A DNA stretch of 64,000 nucleotides from Parahoeflea alexandrii (lineage in GTDB: Bacteria; Pseudomonadota; Alphaproteobacteria; Rhizobiales; Rhizobiaceae), in the NCBI RefSeq assembly GCF_024105735.1, contig NZ_JAAAML010000004.1, forward strand, positions 1-64,000, in the 5' to 3' direction. The notes under the pieces were generated by a model that saw nothing but the letters and a program-made list of their open reading frames with translations, was not told the DNA's origin and made no database searches. The translations under genes and the position numbers were made by a program. How positions within the stretch are numbered: position 1 is the first letter of the stretch; each line of letters begins with the position of its first letter. Shown here in pieces: positions 33,551 through 42,384 of the stretch.

Positions 33551-34414
33551 TCAATCCACCGCTCTCGGGAACAGGCCGCGGGGACGCACAAGCAGAACGA
33601 TCAGGAAGGCCAGGTGCCCGGCGAGGATCTGCCATTCGGGATTGATCGCAGCACCTACGGTCTGCGCGACACCGATGATCACGCCGCCCGCAAGCGTGCC
33701 CCAGAGCGAGCCGAGCCCTCCGATGATGACGGCCTCGAAGGCGTAGATCAGGCGCGCCGGGCCGATGCTCGGATCGAAGTTCGAGCGCATGCCGAGATAG
33801 AGCGCCGCTATGGTGACGATGATCATGGCAATGCCCGTGGCCTTGGCAAAAATGCCGGCCGGCTTGATGCCCATCAGGCTGGCCGTCGTCGGGTCATCGG
33901 AGGTCGCGCGGAAGGCGCGCCCGAGCGATGTGCGGTAGAACAGCTGGTTGAGCCCGATGATCACGACGAGCGCCGAGCCAAAGGTCATGAGCGGCATGAC
34001 GCCCAGGTTCAGCCCCGCAACTTGGATCGAGGCTGTGGAAAGCGGGCCCGCCTGGATGCGCTGGCTGTCAGCTGAGAAGCCTTCCAGAAGCGCATTCTGC
34101 AACACCACCGATAGACCGAAGGTGACCAGCAGCGGCGGCAGAATATCGTCGCCCAGCACGCGGTTGAGCATGAATTTCTGCAAGCCGAATCCGAGAGCGA
34201 ACATGAAAGGCATGGCAACCGCCGCGGCAACGAAGGGTGACAGACCGGTCAGCGTAACCAGCAGCAAGATCAGATAGGCGCCAAGCACGATCAGGTCGCC
34301 ATGGGCGAGATTGACCAGCCGCATGATGCCGAAGACAAGCGACAGACCGGCAGCAAACAGCGCGTAAAGCCCGCCAAGCAGGATGCCCTGGATGATGGTA
34401 TCGACCCAGATCAT
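33551..34414 (-). CDS. Branched-chain-type ABC transporter permease (LivH-like)
   Basis: A 287-aa inner-membrane permease with about 8 helices. 'GLYALFAAGLSLVFGIMRLVN' at the N-terminus and 'VIIGGLGSLWGTLAGGVIIG' near the C-terminus are LivH family landmarks. ATG 34414 overlaps the LivF-like stop by 4 bp. It works with the LivM-like partner and the two ATPases encoded beside it. Confidence 0.9.
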   Translation of the reverse strand: MIWVDTIIQGILLGGLYALFAAGLSLVFGIMRLVNLAHGDLIVLGAYLILLLVTLTGLSPFVAAAVAMPFMFALGFGLQKFMLNRVLGDDILPPLLVTFGLSVVLQNALLEGFSADSQRIQAGPLSTASIQVAGLNLGVMPLMTFGSALVVIIGLNQLFYRTSLGRAFRATSDDPTTASLMGIKPAGIFAKATGIAMIIVTIAALYLGMRSNFDPSIGPARLIYAFEAVIIGGLGSLWGTLAGGVIIGVAQTVGAAINPEWQILAGHLAFLIVLLVRPRGLFPRAVD

Positions 34415-35121
34415 GCGGCGGCTCCGAAATAGGCATTGTGGATCGCCTCCCGGCTCAATGCATCGGGGCTGCCCGACAGCGTGATCCGGCCTTCCATCAT
34501 GCAATAGACCCGGTCGGCCACCGCCATCGCCTGTCCGATGTCCTGCTCGACCACGATCATCGACGCTCCGGATGCGCGGATCTTGGGAACCGCCTTGTAG
34601 ATGTCCTTGATGATCACTGGCGCCAGCCCGAGCGAAATCTCGTCACACAGCAGAACCCGCGGATTGCTCATCAGCGCGCGGCCGATGGCAACCATCTGCT
34701 GCTGCCCGCCCGAAAGCGCGGTGCCGGGATTGCTGCGGCGTTCCTTGAGCACGGGGAACAGGTCGTAGACGGTGTCCAGTGACCAGTAGCCGCCGGTGTT
34801 GCGGCCATAGGCCCCGATCTGAAGGTTTTCTTCGACACTGAGCGACGGAAACAGCTTGCGGCCCTCCGGCACCATGGCGATGCCCATGGCCATGACCTCG
34901 TCGGCGGGGAGGTCACCAATGCCGCGCCCGTCGAAACGGATGCTGTCGGGCCCATTCCTCAAAACTCCGGAGAGCGAGCGCATCAGGGTCGTCTTGCCTG
35001 CGCCATTGGCGCCGATGATCGCCACGGTCTCGCCTTCGCCGAGCGTCAGGTCGACGCCGAACAGGGCCTGGAAATCCCCGTAGCGGGCTGTCAGGTCCCT
35101 GGTTTCAAGAAGTGCGGTCAT
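34411..35121 (-). CDS. Branched-chain-type ABC transporter ATPase (LivF-like)
   Basis: A 236-aa ATPase with Walker A GANGAGKT, the signature TALSGGQQQMVAIGRAL and Walker B LLCDEISLGLAP. The LivF-type H-loop region 'ASMIVVEQDIGQA' is present. It overlaps the LivG-like gene by 4 bp. It powers the Liv-like importer in the hydroxyquinol operon. Confidence 0.92.
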   Translation of the reverse strand: MTALLETRDLTARYGDFQALFGVDLTLGEGETVAIIGANGAGKTTLMRSLSGVLRNGPDSIRFDGRGIGDLPADEVMAMGIAMVPEGRKLFPSLSVEENLQIGAYGRNTGGYWSLDTVYDLFPVLKERRSNPGTALSGGQQQMVAIGRALMSNPRVLLCDEISLGLAPVIIKDIYKAVPKIRASGASMIVVEQDIGQAMAVADRVYCMMEGRITLSGSPDALSREAIHNAYFGAAA

Positions 35122-35837
35122 ATCTCGATCCCCAGGTAGATTTCCCGGACCTCCCTGGAGTCCATGATCGCGGCGGGATCGTCAATGCCGATGACCTTGC
35201 CGAAATCGAGAACCAGCAGCCGCTCGACCACCGAATTGAGGGCGTGCAGCACATGCTCGATCCAGATGATGGTGACACCCTCCGCGTGGATTGCCTTGAT
35301 GGTCTCGATCAGCGACTGGCACTCGGCGTCGGTAAGCCCACCGGCGATCTCGTCCAGAAGCAACAGCTTTGGATCGGTCGCCATGGCCCGGGCCAGTTCC
35401 AGCCGTTTGCGTTCAAGCAGCGACAGACCACCCGCTGGCGCGTTGGCCTTCGAAATCAGCTCGGTTCGCTCCAGGATGACGGCGCATGTATGAGCGACCT
35501 CCGCTTCGCTTTTGTCGCGTCCGAATGTGCCCGCCACCAGCAGGTTCTCGTAGACCGTGAGCTTCGAAAAGGGTTGCGGGATCTGAAACGACCGGCCAAC
35601 GCCCGACACGCAACGCTGCCTTGCAGGTGTCCGGGTGACATCACGGCCAAGGAACTCAATCGTTCCGCTGTCGGCACTTATGTTGCCGGTGATCAGATTG
35701 AACAGCGTCGACTTGCCCGCACCATTGGGCCCGATGATGCCCAGCGCCATGCCTTCCGGCACCTCGAAGCTGACATCGTCCGTCACCTTCAGGGCGCCAA
35801 AGCTTTTCGACACGTTTTTGAGGGCAAGAATGGTCAT
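35118..35837 (-). CDS. Branched-chain-type ABC transporter ATPase (LivG-like)
   Basis: A 239-aa ATPase with Walker A GPNGAGKST, the signature GGLSLLERKRLELARAMA (a LivG-style divergent C-loop) and Walker B LLLDEIAGGLTDAE. It follows the binding-protein gene across an 85-bp gap with a hairpin, and overlaps the LivF-like gene by 4 bp. The two ATPases probably form a heterodimer. Confidence 0.92.
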   Translation of the reverse strand: MTILALKNVSKSFGALKVTDDVSFEVPEGMALGIIGPNGAGKSTLFNLITGNISADSGTIEFLGRDVTRTPARQRCVSGVGRSFQIPQPFSKLTVYENLLVAGTFGRDKSEAEVAHTCAVILERTELISKANAPAGGLSLLERKRLELARAMATDPKLLLLDEIAGGLTDAECQSLIETIKAIHAEGVTIIWIEHVLHALNSVVERLLVLDFGKVIGIDDPAAIMDSREVREIYLGIEI

Positions 35838-35878
35838 TGCAACCCGCTGTTGGAGGCCGGATCAGTTTAATGGATTGT

Positions 35879-35919
35879 GGCGGGCACCCGGACGGCTGGT
35901 GAACCGGGTGCCTGTCGCC
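35879..35919 (-). other. Hairpin between the Liv-type binding-protein and ATPase genes
   Basis: GGCACCCGG (35883-35891) pairs with CCGGGTGCC (35904-35912), extended by GGCG (35879-35882) with CGCC (35916-35919) across a 3-nt bulge. The loop is 12 nt. No T-run is seen on the coding strand. Confidence 0.55.
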
Positions 35920-35922
35920 GGA

Positions 35923-37197
35923 TCAGCCGATCGGCTGCATGGTGCCACCCGTCGGGATCGACGGCTGGTCGGAATTGTCGACGATAACGAGGTCGTAGCC
36001 GCCGCCGTCTTTCAAGCGCCACTGACCGCCTACCAGCGGCGTCTTGCAGATGTTCCTGGCTGCAAACGGCGGCAGGCCCTTGCCGTCAAAGGCGATCGGT
36101 CCGACGATGGTTGCAAGGTTCGAGGCGGCGATGGCTTCCGCCACCGCGTCGCCATCGCCGGCATCGCTGACCCGGCCCATAACGTCGGTCGCCAGTTCGA
36201 ACAGGGCGTGCACAAAGCCGATCGGCTGGGTCCACTGCTTGCCGGTCGCCTGCGTGTAGGCAGCCGCCACTTCACCGGCGCTGAGCCCGTTGAGCGAAGA
36301 CTTGAAGGGATGGCTCGGCGACCACCAGACTTCCGAGGAGAGATTGTTGCCCGCATCCCCCAGCGCCTCGACGGCCTGCGGGAACAGGATCGCCTTGCCG
36401 ATGGAAGCGGCCTTGGGATTGAAACCCTGCTGCTTGGCCTGGTTCCAGAAGGTGGTGAAATCAGGCGGGATCGGAACGCCGGTGACGATCTCGACATTGC
36501 CCTGCTTGAAGGCATTGATCTGGGCGGAGAAATCGTCGGTCAGGTTCTGGTAGCGGCCCGGATCGACCAGACCGTAGCCGAGCTTGTCGAGCACCGGCGG
36601 GAAGCCGACATTCGGATCGCCCCAGGCATTGCCGTCTCCGTCGTTGGGGAACAGGCCGCCGACCTGCTTGTTGGTTTCGAGCTGGCCCCACATGGCGGTG
36701 AAAACCGAGATCACGTCTTCCAGACCCCAGAAGAAGTGATAGGCATAATCGAACGGCTGCCAGCTGTCCGGCGCGCCGGGATTGCCCTGCTGGCCGATAA
36801 ACCAGGGCTGCCAGGGCGCTACAGTCGAGATCACCGGAATGCCTTCGGCTTCGGCGGTGGTGGCGACCGGGTTGGTGGTCTCGGGTGTCGAGGCCACGAG
36901 GATCATGTCGACTTCATCATCGACGATCAGTTCCTTGGCCACTTCCGCAGCCCTGTTTGGGTTGGACTGGCTGTCCTTGACAATGATCTCGAAATTCCTG
37001 GCTGCTTCGGTCGCGCCGAAATTTGACAGGATGAAGCTGTCAGCTTCGGCGAAGGCCGCAAGCGGTCCCGATTGCGGGCTCACATAGCCGAGCTTGATCT
37101 TCGCGCCCTGTGCGATGGCCGGTGCGGCAAGGCCACCTGCGGCGATGGTCAGGCCGGTGGCAGCGGATGTCTTCAAGAGTGTGCGGCGAGTAATCAT
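35923..37197 (-). CDS. Branched-chain-type ABC substrate-binding protein (LivK/Tat-exported)
   Basis: A 424-aa Peripla_BP_6-type protein. The N-terminus MITRRTLLKTSAATG contains a twin-arginine motif followed by a hydrophobic stretch and AIAQG cleavage, so Tat export is likely. The mature part has 'KIKLGYVSPQSGPLAAFAEA' and 'VDMILVASTPETTNPVATTA'. ATG 37197 follows GGGAGGAAG. Lying between maleylacetate reductase and the Liv-type importer genes, it probably binds an aromatic acid or phenolic substrate for the pathway. Confidence 0.9.
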   Translation of the reverse strand: MITRRTLLKTSAATGLTIAAGGLAAPAIAQGAKIKLGYVSPQSGPLAAFAEADSFILSNFGATEAARNFEIIVKDSQSNPNRAAEVAKELIVDDEVDMILVASTPETTNPVATTAEAEGIPVISTVAPWQPWFIGQQGNPGAPDSWQPFDYAYHFFWGLEDVISVFTAMWGQLETNKQVGGLFPNDGDGNAWGDPNVGFPPVLDKLGYGLVDPGRYQNLTDDFSAQINAFKQGNVEIVTGVPIPPDFTTFWNQAKQQGFNPKAASIGKAILFPQAVEALGDAGNNLSSEVWWSPSHPFKSSLNGLSAGEVAAAYTQATGKQWTQPIGFVHALFELATDVMGRVSDAGDGDAVAEAIAASNLATIVGPIAFDGKGLPPFAARNICKTPLVGGQWRLKDGGGYDLVIVDNSDQPSIPTGGTMQPIG

Positions 37198-37231
37198 GGC
37201 TTCCTCCCAGTGATTGATGAAACAAGTCCGT

Positions 37232-38305
37232 CTATGCGGCCGGCGGGTCTCCTGCCCAGGCGGCCAGCAACAGCACGTCAATTGCCGGCCGGGTGACCGG
37301 TTGCGGATTCCAGTAGGGTTTTCGCGTAGCAAGCTCGGCGGCCTTGGCCACATCATCGCGCTTGAGCCCGAGGTCCCGAAGAGCCATTGGTGCGCCCATG
37401 GACCTGGCAAAATCGAACAACGCCCGACCGGGATTTGATCCTCCGAATATCCCGGTGACCGGCGCCAGCAGATCCGGAACCGCGATCGCGTTGTATGCAA
37501 GCGCGTGCGGCAGCACCACGGCATGGGTCTCGGCGTGCGGCAGATCGAAGGAACCGCCGAGCGTGTGGCAGAGCTTGTGATGCAGGGCCATGCCGACCTG
37601 ACCCAGCACCGTGCCGCAGAGCCAGGCGCCGTAGAGTGTTTCGCCACGGGCGTCGAGATCCTCCGGATTCTCGATCACCCTGGGCAGGGCCGCGGCAAAG
37701 GCTCTCAACCCCTCGACGGCCAGCATTGTCGACATCGGATTGCGGTTTTCAGCATAAAGCGCCTCGGCTGCGTGGGCCATGGCGTTCAGCGCGCTGTTCA
37801 CCGTCATCCCGACAGGCAACGTGCGCACCAGCTCGGCATCGTAGAGAATGACTTCCGGCTGGACCTTCGGATCGGTCAAGGTGGTTTTTTCGCCGTTCTC
37901 CGTCTGCCCCAGAATCCACGTCGCTTCGCTGCCGGCATAGGTGGTCGGGATGACGATCTGGGGGAGATCGGTGCGGTAGGCGATGGCCTTGCCCAGCCCT
38001 GTGGTGGAGCCGCCGCCGAGTGCAACCAGGCAATCGGCATCGACAGAGTGTGCATGCTCCATCGCCTCTTCGGTGACTGCGACCGGCGTGTGCATGGCTG
38101 CCCGGGTGAAGACGCCTGCAGCCATCCCCTTCAGGTCGGCCGCCATCTCCATGGCGCCGTCAGCCTGAGGCGGGGTCGACAGGATCAGCGCACGACGACA
38201 GCCCAGATGGGTGATCTCGTCGGCAAGCTGATGACGCACGCCCGGGCCGAACCTGACACGGACCGCGGCACTCCTTGCGTCAAAGCTGGTCTGAAAATGC
38301 GACAT
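37232..38305 (-). CDS. Maleylacetate reductase (iron-containing ADH family)
   Basis: This 357-aa group III-like dehydrogenase has NAD-binding GGGSTTGLGK (residues 97-106), PTTYAGSEAT and the C-terminal HHKLCHTLGG...LPHAETHAVVLPH. 'HHKLCHTLGG' and 'HAETHA' are typical of maleylacetate reductases, which retain the fold with altered metal ligands. It reduces maleylacetate to 3-oxoadipate, the step after the hydroxyquinol dioxygenase encoded at the operon's other end. ATG 38305 follows GGAGGATTG. It is the first gene of this eight-gene operon. Confidence 0.92.
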   Translation of the reverse strand: MSHFQTSFDARSAAVRVRFGPGVRHQLADEITHLGCRRALILSTPPQADGAMEMAADLKGMAAGVFTRAAMHTPVAVTEEAMEHAHSVDADCLVALGGGSTTGLGKAIAYRTDLPQIVIPTTYAGSEATWILGQTENGEKTTLTDPKVQPEVILYDAELVRTLPVGMTVNSALNAMAHAAEALYAENRNPMSTMLAVEGLRAFAAALPRVIENPEDLDARGETLYGAWLCGTVLGQVGMALHHKLCHTLGGSFDLPHAETHAVVLPHALAYNAIAVPDLLAPVTGIFGGSNPGRALFDFARSMGAPMALRDLGLKRDDVAKAAELATRKPYWNPQPVTRPAIDVLLLAAWAGDPPAA

Positions 38306-38379
38306 CAATCCTCCCAAGCCCCCTAGCGTCTCCTCAACTCTCGGGGCTCAAGTCTTTCTATCACGCGGCAATGGGTATC

Positions 38380-38408
38380 TTGATCCAATTGCTGAGAGAT
38401 TATATAAC
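38380..38408 (+). promoter_or_regulatory. Probable promoter of the LysR gene
   Basis: TTGATC (38380-38385) is followed after 17 bp by TATAAC (38403-38408). The start codon is at 38417, so the predicted message starts at or within about 1-2 nt of the ATG. Confidence 0.5.
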
Positions 38409-38418
38409 CTTGAGTTAT
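38404..38418. promoter_or_regulatory. LysR-type T-N11-A dyad overlapping the lysR-family start codon
   Basis: ATAAC (38404-38408) and GTTAT (38414-38418) form an inverted repeat with a 5-nt centre, the LysR T-N11-A pattern. It overlaps the LysR gene's -10 and the A and T of its ATG, and lies 99 bp before the divergent maleylacetate reductase start. Confidence 0.55.
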
Positions 38419-39367
38419 GAAAATAGATGCGCGCCACCTGGAGATCATCGCCGCCATTGTCGACAATGGCGGTCTGACCGAAGGGGCCGAGGCGCTGGGC
38501 AAATCCCAGCCCAGCGTTTCGCGCACAGTCGCAATGCTCGAGGCCCGCGTCGGCGCCCGGTTGTTCGAGAAAAACCGGCGGCCGCTTCAACCCACCGATC
38601 TTTGCCAGGCGCTGGCGGTGGAGGGGCGCAAGGTGCTTGCCGCCAACCAGACCGCCTCCGCGCTGGTCAGGCGCTACATCGATGGAAAATCCGGCGTGGT
38701 CCGGGTCGGCGGGACGCCGTTCTTCATGGATGGCGTCATTTCAGGCATGATCGCCGAATTCCAGCGCGCCTATCCCGAAATCCGTATCGAACAATCCTAT
38801 GCCTATGCCGCCGATCTTTCGAGGCAGCTCGACAGCAATGCGCTCGATGTCGCCATCTGCCCGATGGACCCGGCCGCGCTTCCGGAAAAGCTCGAGTTCT
38901 CCGCCCTGCTTGATGGCCGGAACGTGATCGCGTGTTCCCCGACCCATCCGCTGGCCGGCAAACCCTCGTTGCGGCTCTCCGAGATCGCTCCCTATCCGTG
39001 GATTGCGCCACCGGTCGAAAGCCCGTTGTACCAGGATCTGCGCAGCATTCTGGCGGGCATCGGCATGACCGATTTCAAGGTGAGTTTTTCAGGTGGCACG
39101 CTGGCGTCGATCCTCAACATTCTCGCGCGTTCGGACGCGCTCACCGTGCTTCCCTATTCCGTTGTGTTCATGCTGCGCCGGCAACAGGCGCTCGCGGCGC
39201 TGCCGATCCGGATCAATCATCCGGAACGGAGCCTGGGACAGATGTGGAGCCCGGCGCAGAGCGATCGCCCGTCGGTGAGACGCTTTCGCCGTTTCATCGA
39301 CGCAGAGTTCTCGAACCTGCGCACAACCATCATGAAGCACGAGCAGAACAGCCTGTGGCGGCGTTAG
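38417..39367 (+). CDS. LysR-family transcriptional regulator
   Basis: This 316-aa protein has an N-terminal HTH with 'ALGKSQPSVSRTVAMLE' and a periplasmic-binding-like effector domain with 'GVVRVGGTPFFMDGV' and 'LDVAICPMDPA'. It is divergent from the hydroxyquinol operon, the usual arrangement for its activator. The ATG has no good ribosome site and lies close to a predicted promoter, suggesting a leaderless message. The inducer is likely an aromatic pathway intermediate. Confidence 0.9.
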   Translation: MKIDARHLEIIAAIVDNGGLTEGAEALGKSQPSVSRTVAMLEARVGARLFEKNRRPLQPTDLCQALAVEGRKVLAANQTASALVRRYIDGKSGVVRVGGTPFFMDGVISGMIAEFQRAYPEIRIEQSYAYAADLSRQLDSNALDVAICPMDPAALPEKLEFSALLDGRNVIACSPTHPLAGKPSLRLSEIAPYPWIAPPVESPLYQDLRSILAGIGMTDFKVSFSGGTLASILNILARSDALTVLPYSVVFMLRRQQALAALPIRINHPERSLGQMWSPAQSDRPSVRRFRRFIDAEFSNLRTTIMKHEQNSLWRR

Positions 39368-39434
39368 TCTGAATGGTCAACGCCGCCTGTCGGGTCGAAG
39401 CCCTTCAGACTTCGTGCCGGGCGCGCCCCAACCG

Positions 39435-40466
39435 TCAGGCCATTTCGGCCGATGGAATTCGCCCCTCTTCAACGCCGTGACAGGCGGCAACACCGGTTCT
39501 TGTCTGCGTCCACAGCGGAACTTCACGTTTGCAACGGTCATTGGCAAAGGGGCAGCGCGGATGAAATGTACAGCCCGAGGGCGGGTTGATCGGATTGGGG
39601 ATCTCGCCTTCCACTTCCTTGCGCTGGCGGCCGGTCATCTCAAGATCGGGAACAGCATCCAGCAGCATGCGCGTATAGGGGTGTTGCGGTGCCTTGAAGA
39701 GTTCCTTGCTGTCGGCAATTTCCACAAGCGCGCCCAGGTACAAGACACCAATCCGGTTGGCCATGTGGCGAACGACTGACAGATCATGGCTGATGAAGAG
39801 ATAGGTAAGGCCCAACTGGTCCTGCAGGTCCCGCATCAGATTGAGGATCTGCGCCTGCACCGACACATCCAGAGCGGAGGTCGGCTCGTCGCAGACAATG
39901 AATTCCGGACTGGAGGAGAGCGCCCTGGCAATCGCGATGCGCTGGCGCTGCCCGCCGGAAAACTCATGCGGGAATTTTGACCCGTCGGCGGCAGACAACC
40001 CGACCAGACCCAACAGATCATCGACACGGGCTTCGATTTTTGCGCTGTCCTTTTCAACGCCCAGCACGATCATCGGCTCGGCGATGATGTCAGCCACCTT
40101 CCAGCGCGGGTTGAGGCTGGCATACGGACTCTGGAAGATCATCTGGAAGCGCTTGCGCAACTCCATCATCCGCTCGGAGCTGTTCATGATCATCGGCTGG
40201 CCATCAAACAGGATGGTACCTTCGCTGGGGTCGAGCAAGCCTACGAGCATCTTGGCGACGGTTGATTTGCCGGAACCAGACTCGCCAACCAGCGCAAGGG
40301 TCTCGCCCTTGCGGATCTCGAAGGAGACATTGTCGACCGCACGCAGGAATTGCTTGGGCTCTCGCTCAACCACACGGTTCAGCCATGGCTTCGACACATC
40401 AAAAATGCGCGTCAGGTTTGAAACCTGAAGGAGCGGGGTCTCGGCGGGCGTGGAGGTCTTGCTCAT
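39435..40466 (-). CDS. Oligopeptide/dipeptide ABC transporter ATPase (DppF-like)
   Basis: A 343-aa ATPase with Walker A GESGSGKST, the signature EFSGGQRQRIAIARAL and Walker B IVCDEPTSALD. The C-terminal oligopeptide-type extension holds CTFHPRCPFANDRC with clustered cysteines, possibly for an iron-sulfur cluster as in other OppD/DppF proteins. It overlaps the DppD-like gene by 4 bp and is the last gene of its operon. Confidence 0.92.
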   Translation of the reverse strand: MSKTSTPAETPLLQVSNLTRIFDVSKPWLNRVVEREPKQFLRAVDNVSFEIRKGETLALVGESGSGKSTVAKMLVGLLDPSEGTILFDGQPMIMNSSERMMELRKRFQMIFQSPYASLNPRWKVADIIAEPMIVLGVEKDSAKIEARVDDLLGLVGLSAADGSKFPHEFSGGQRQRIAIARALSSSPEFIVCDEPTSALDVSVQAQILNLMRDLQDQLGLTYLFISHDLSVVRHMANRIGVLYLGALVEIADSKELFKAPQHPYTRMLLDAVPDLEMTGRQRKEVEGEIPNPINPPSGCTFHPRCPFANDRCKREVPLWTQTRTGVAACHGVEEGRIPSAEMA

Positions 40467-41452
40467 GTCGCGACCTCATTCGTCGTGGCTTCTTCATAGA
40501 GCCAGCAGGCCACCTGACGGTTTTCCACCGGGATCAGTGCGGGACGCTGGACCCTGCACTTGTCGAAGACTTTGTCACAGCGGGGGTTGAAAGGGCAGCC
40601 AGGTGGAATATCGGAAAGGCGCGGCATTGACCCGGGTATCTGCACAAGGCGGTCTTCTTCCTGGGCAAGTGTGGGGATGGAGCCCATAAGACCACTTGTG
40701 TAGGGATGTTTCGCATTCTGAATGATTTCACGGACCGGGCCGATTTCGGCGATGCGGCCGGAATACATCACGGCTACCCGGTCGGCGGTTTCGGCAATCA
40801 CGCCCATGTCGTGGGTGATGAGAATGACCGAGGCGCCGTGCTGGGTGCACTGTTCTTTGAGAACATCGATGATCTGCGCCTGAACGGAGACATCGAGCGC
40901 GGTGGTCGGTTCATCGGCGATGACGAGTTCTGGTTCCGCCGCAAGCGCCAGCGCAATCACCACGCGCTGGCGCATGCCGCCGGAAAACTGGTGCGGATAA
41001 TCGTCGATCCGGCGGCTGGCGGCAGGTATCCCGACATCGTCCAGCAGGCCAATGGCACGTTGCCGGGCCTCGCGCTCGGACAGGCGCAAATGGGTTCGTA
41101 TGGTCTCGATCAACTGATCGGCAATCGTGTAGAGCGGATTGAGCGAGGTGAGCGGATCCTGGAACACCATGCCGATGCGCCGGCCGCGAATGGCGCGCAT
41201 GTCCTCGGCGCGAAGATTGTCGATGCGCTCGCCCTTCAGGTAGATTTCGCCCGATGCAATATGGCCCGGCGGGTCCAGCAGTCCGATGATGGCCGAACCG
41301 GTCAGCGACTTGCCTGCGCCTGATTCACCGACCACGCCCAGAACCTCGCCGGCTGCCAGGTCGAAGCTGACGCCATCGACGGCTGTCAGCGGGCCGTGGC
41401 GGGTGGGGAACTCGATGACGAGATCACGAACGGAGAGAAGTGGGGTGGTCAT
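40463..41452 (-). CDS. Oligopeptide/dipeptide ABC transporter ATPase (DppD-like)
   Basis: A 329-aa ATPase with Walker [10 protein letters not shown], the signature [16 protein letters not shown] and Walker [12 protein letters not shown]. The C-terminus has [14 protein letters not shown], the oligopeptide extension. I use ATG 41452, which has GGCGGAGAC upstream. It pairs with the DppF-like subunit. Confidence 0.92.
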   Translation of the reverse strand: MTTPLLSVRDLVIEFPTRHGPLTAVDGVSFDLAAGEVLGVVGESGAGKSLTGSAIIGLLDPPGHIASGEIYLKGERIDNLRAEDMRAIRGRRIGMVFQDPLTSLNPLYTIADQLIETIRTHLRLSEREARQRAIGLLDDVGIPAASRRIDDYPHQFSGGMRQRVVIALALAAEPELVIADEPTTALDVSVQAQIIDVLKEQCTQHGASVILITHDMGVIAETADRVAVMYSGRIAEIGPVREIIQNAKHPYTSGLMGSIPTLAQEEDRLVQIPGSMPRLSDIPPGCPFNPRCDKVFDKCRVQRPALIPVENRQVACWLYEEATTNEVAT

Positions 41453-41460
41453 GTCTCCGC

Positions 41461-42375
41461 CTATTTCAGTTTGGGATTGAGCGCATCGCGCAACCAATCG
41501 CCCAGAAGGTTGACCGAAAGCGCCAGCGCCAGCAGCGTCACGGCCGGGTAGAGCAGGATCCAGTATTCGCCGGAGAACAGGAAGCCCTGGCCAATTCGGA
41601 TCAGCGTGCCCAGCGAGGGCTGGGTCGGCGGCGCACCGACACCAAGAAACGATAGCGTCGCTTCCGCGATGATCGCCAATGCCAGCGAAATGGTTGCGAT
41701 CACCAGAACGGGTCCCAACGTGTTGGGCAGGATGTGCTTGAGCATGATCGCCATCGGCTTGCGGCCGATGAGCTTTGCCGCCTGCACATATTCCTTGTTG
41801 CGTTCGACCAGTGTTGCACCGCGCACGACCCGGGCAAACTGCACCCAGTCGGAAAGGCCAATGGCCAGAATGAGAACCCAGATTGCCACCTCGTTGCGAT
41901 AGGAAGGTGGCGTTATGCCCTTGGCGATCCCGAAAATCAGCAGCGCAACAAGGATCGCGGGAAAGGTCAGCTGGATATCTGCAATGCGCATGATGATCGT
42001 ATCGGTGCGCCCACCCGTGTAGCCGGCAATCAGACCAAGCACAGACCCGAGCACCATGGCGAACATGACCGCGGAAAAGCCGACGAACAGAGAAATGCGC
42101 AGACCGTAGAGGATGGTCGAGAAGACGTCCCTGCCCTGATCATCGGTGCCGAGCATGAAGGTTTCACCGGTGAACTGGTTGGGTACACCCGGCTGTGAAA
42201 AACCGTTCATCAGATTCAGCGAACCGGGATCAAACGGGTTCTGCGGCGCGATCCAGGGCGCAAACAGCGCCGACAACACGAGCAGCGCGGTGACTATGAA
42301 CGCGATGACGGCGACTGGCGACTTTCTGAACCGGTAGAAGAGATCTGAAGCCAGGAAATTGGAAACCGCTTCCAT
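41461..42375 (-). CDS. Oligopeptide/dipeptide ABC transporter permease (DppC-like)
   Basis: A 304-aa permease with an N-terminal cytoplasmic segment, one helix, then a BPD_transp_1 core with the EAA loop 'RNKEYVQAAKLIGRKPMAIM' in the middle. 'GTDDQGRDVFSTILYGLRIS' is the standard DppC/OppC periplasmic entry. An ATG (42375) and an adjacent TTG are both possible; the ATG is preferred. It lies 9 bp downstream of the DppB-like gene. Confidence 0.92.
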   Translation of the reverse strand: MEAVSNFLASDLFYRFRKSPVAVIAFIVTALLVLSALFAPWIAPQNPFDPGSLNLMNGFSQPGVPNQFTGETFMLGTDDQGRDVFSTILYGLRISLFVGFSAVMFAMVLGSVLGLIAGYTGGRTDTIIMRIADIQLTFPAILVALLIFGIAKGITPPSYRNEVAIWVLILAIGLSDWVQFARVVRGATLVERNKEYVQAAKLIGRKPMAIMLKHILPNTLGPVLVIATISLALAIIAEATLSFLGVGAPPTQPSLGTLIRIGQGFLFSGEYWILLYPAVTLLALALSVNLLGDWLRDALNPKLK

Positions 42376-42384
42376 CAATGCCCC

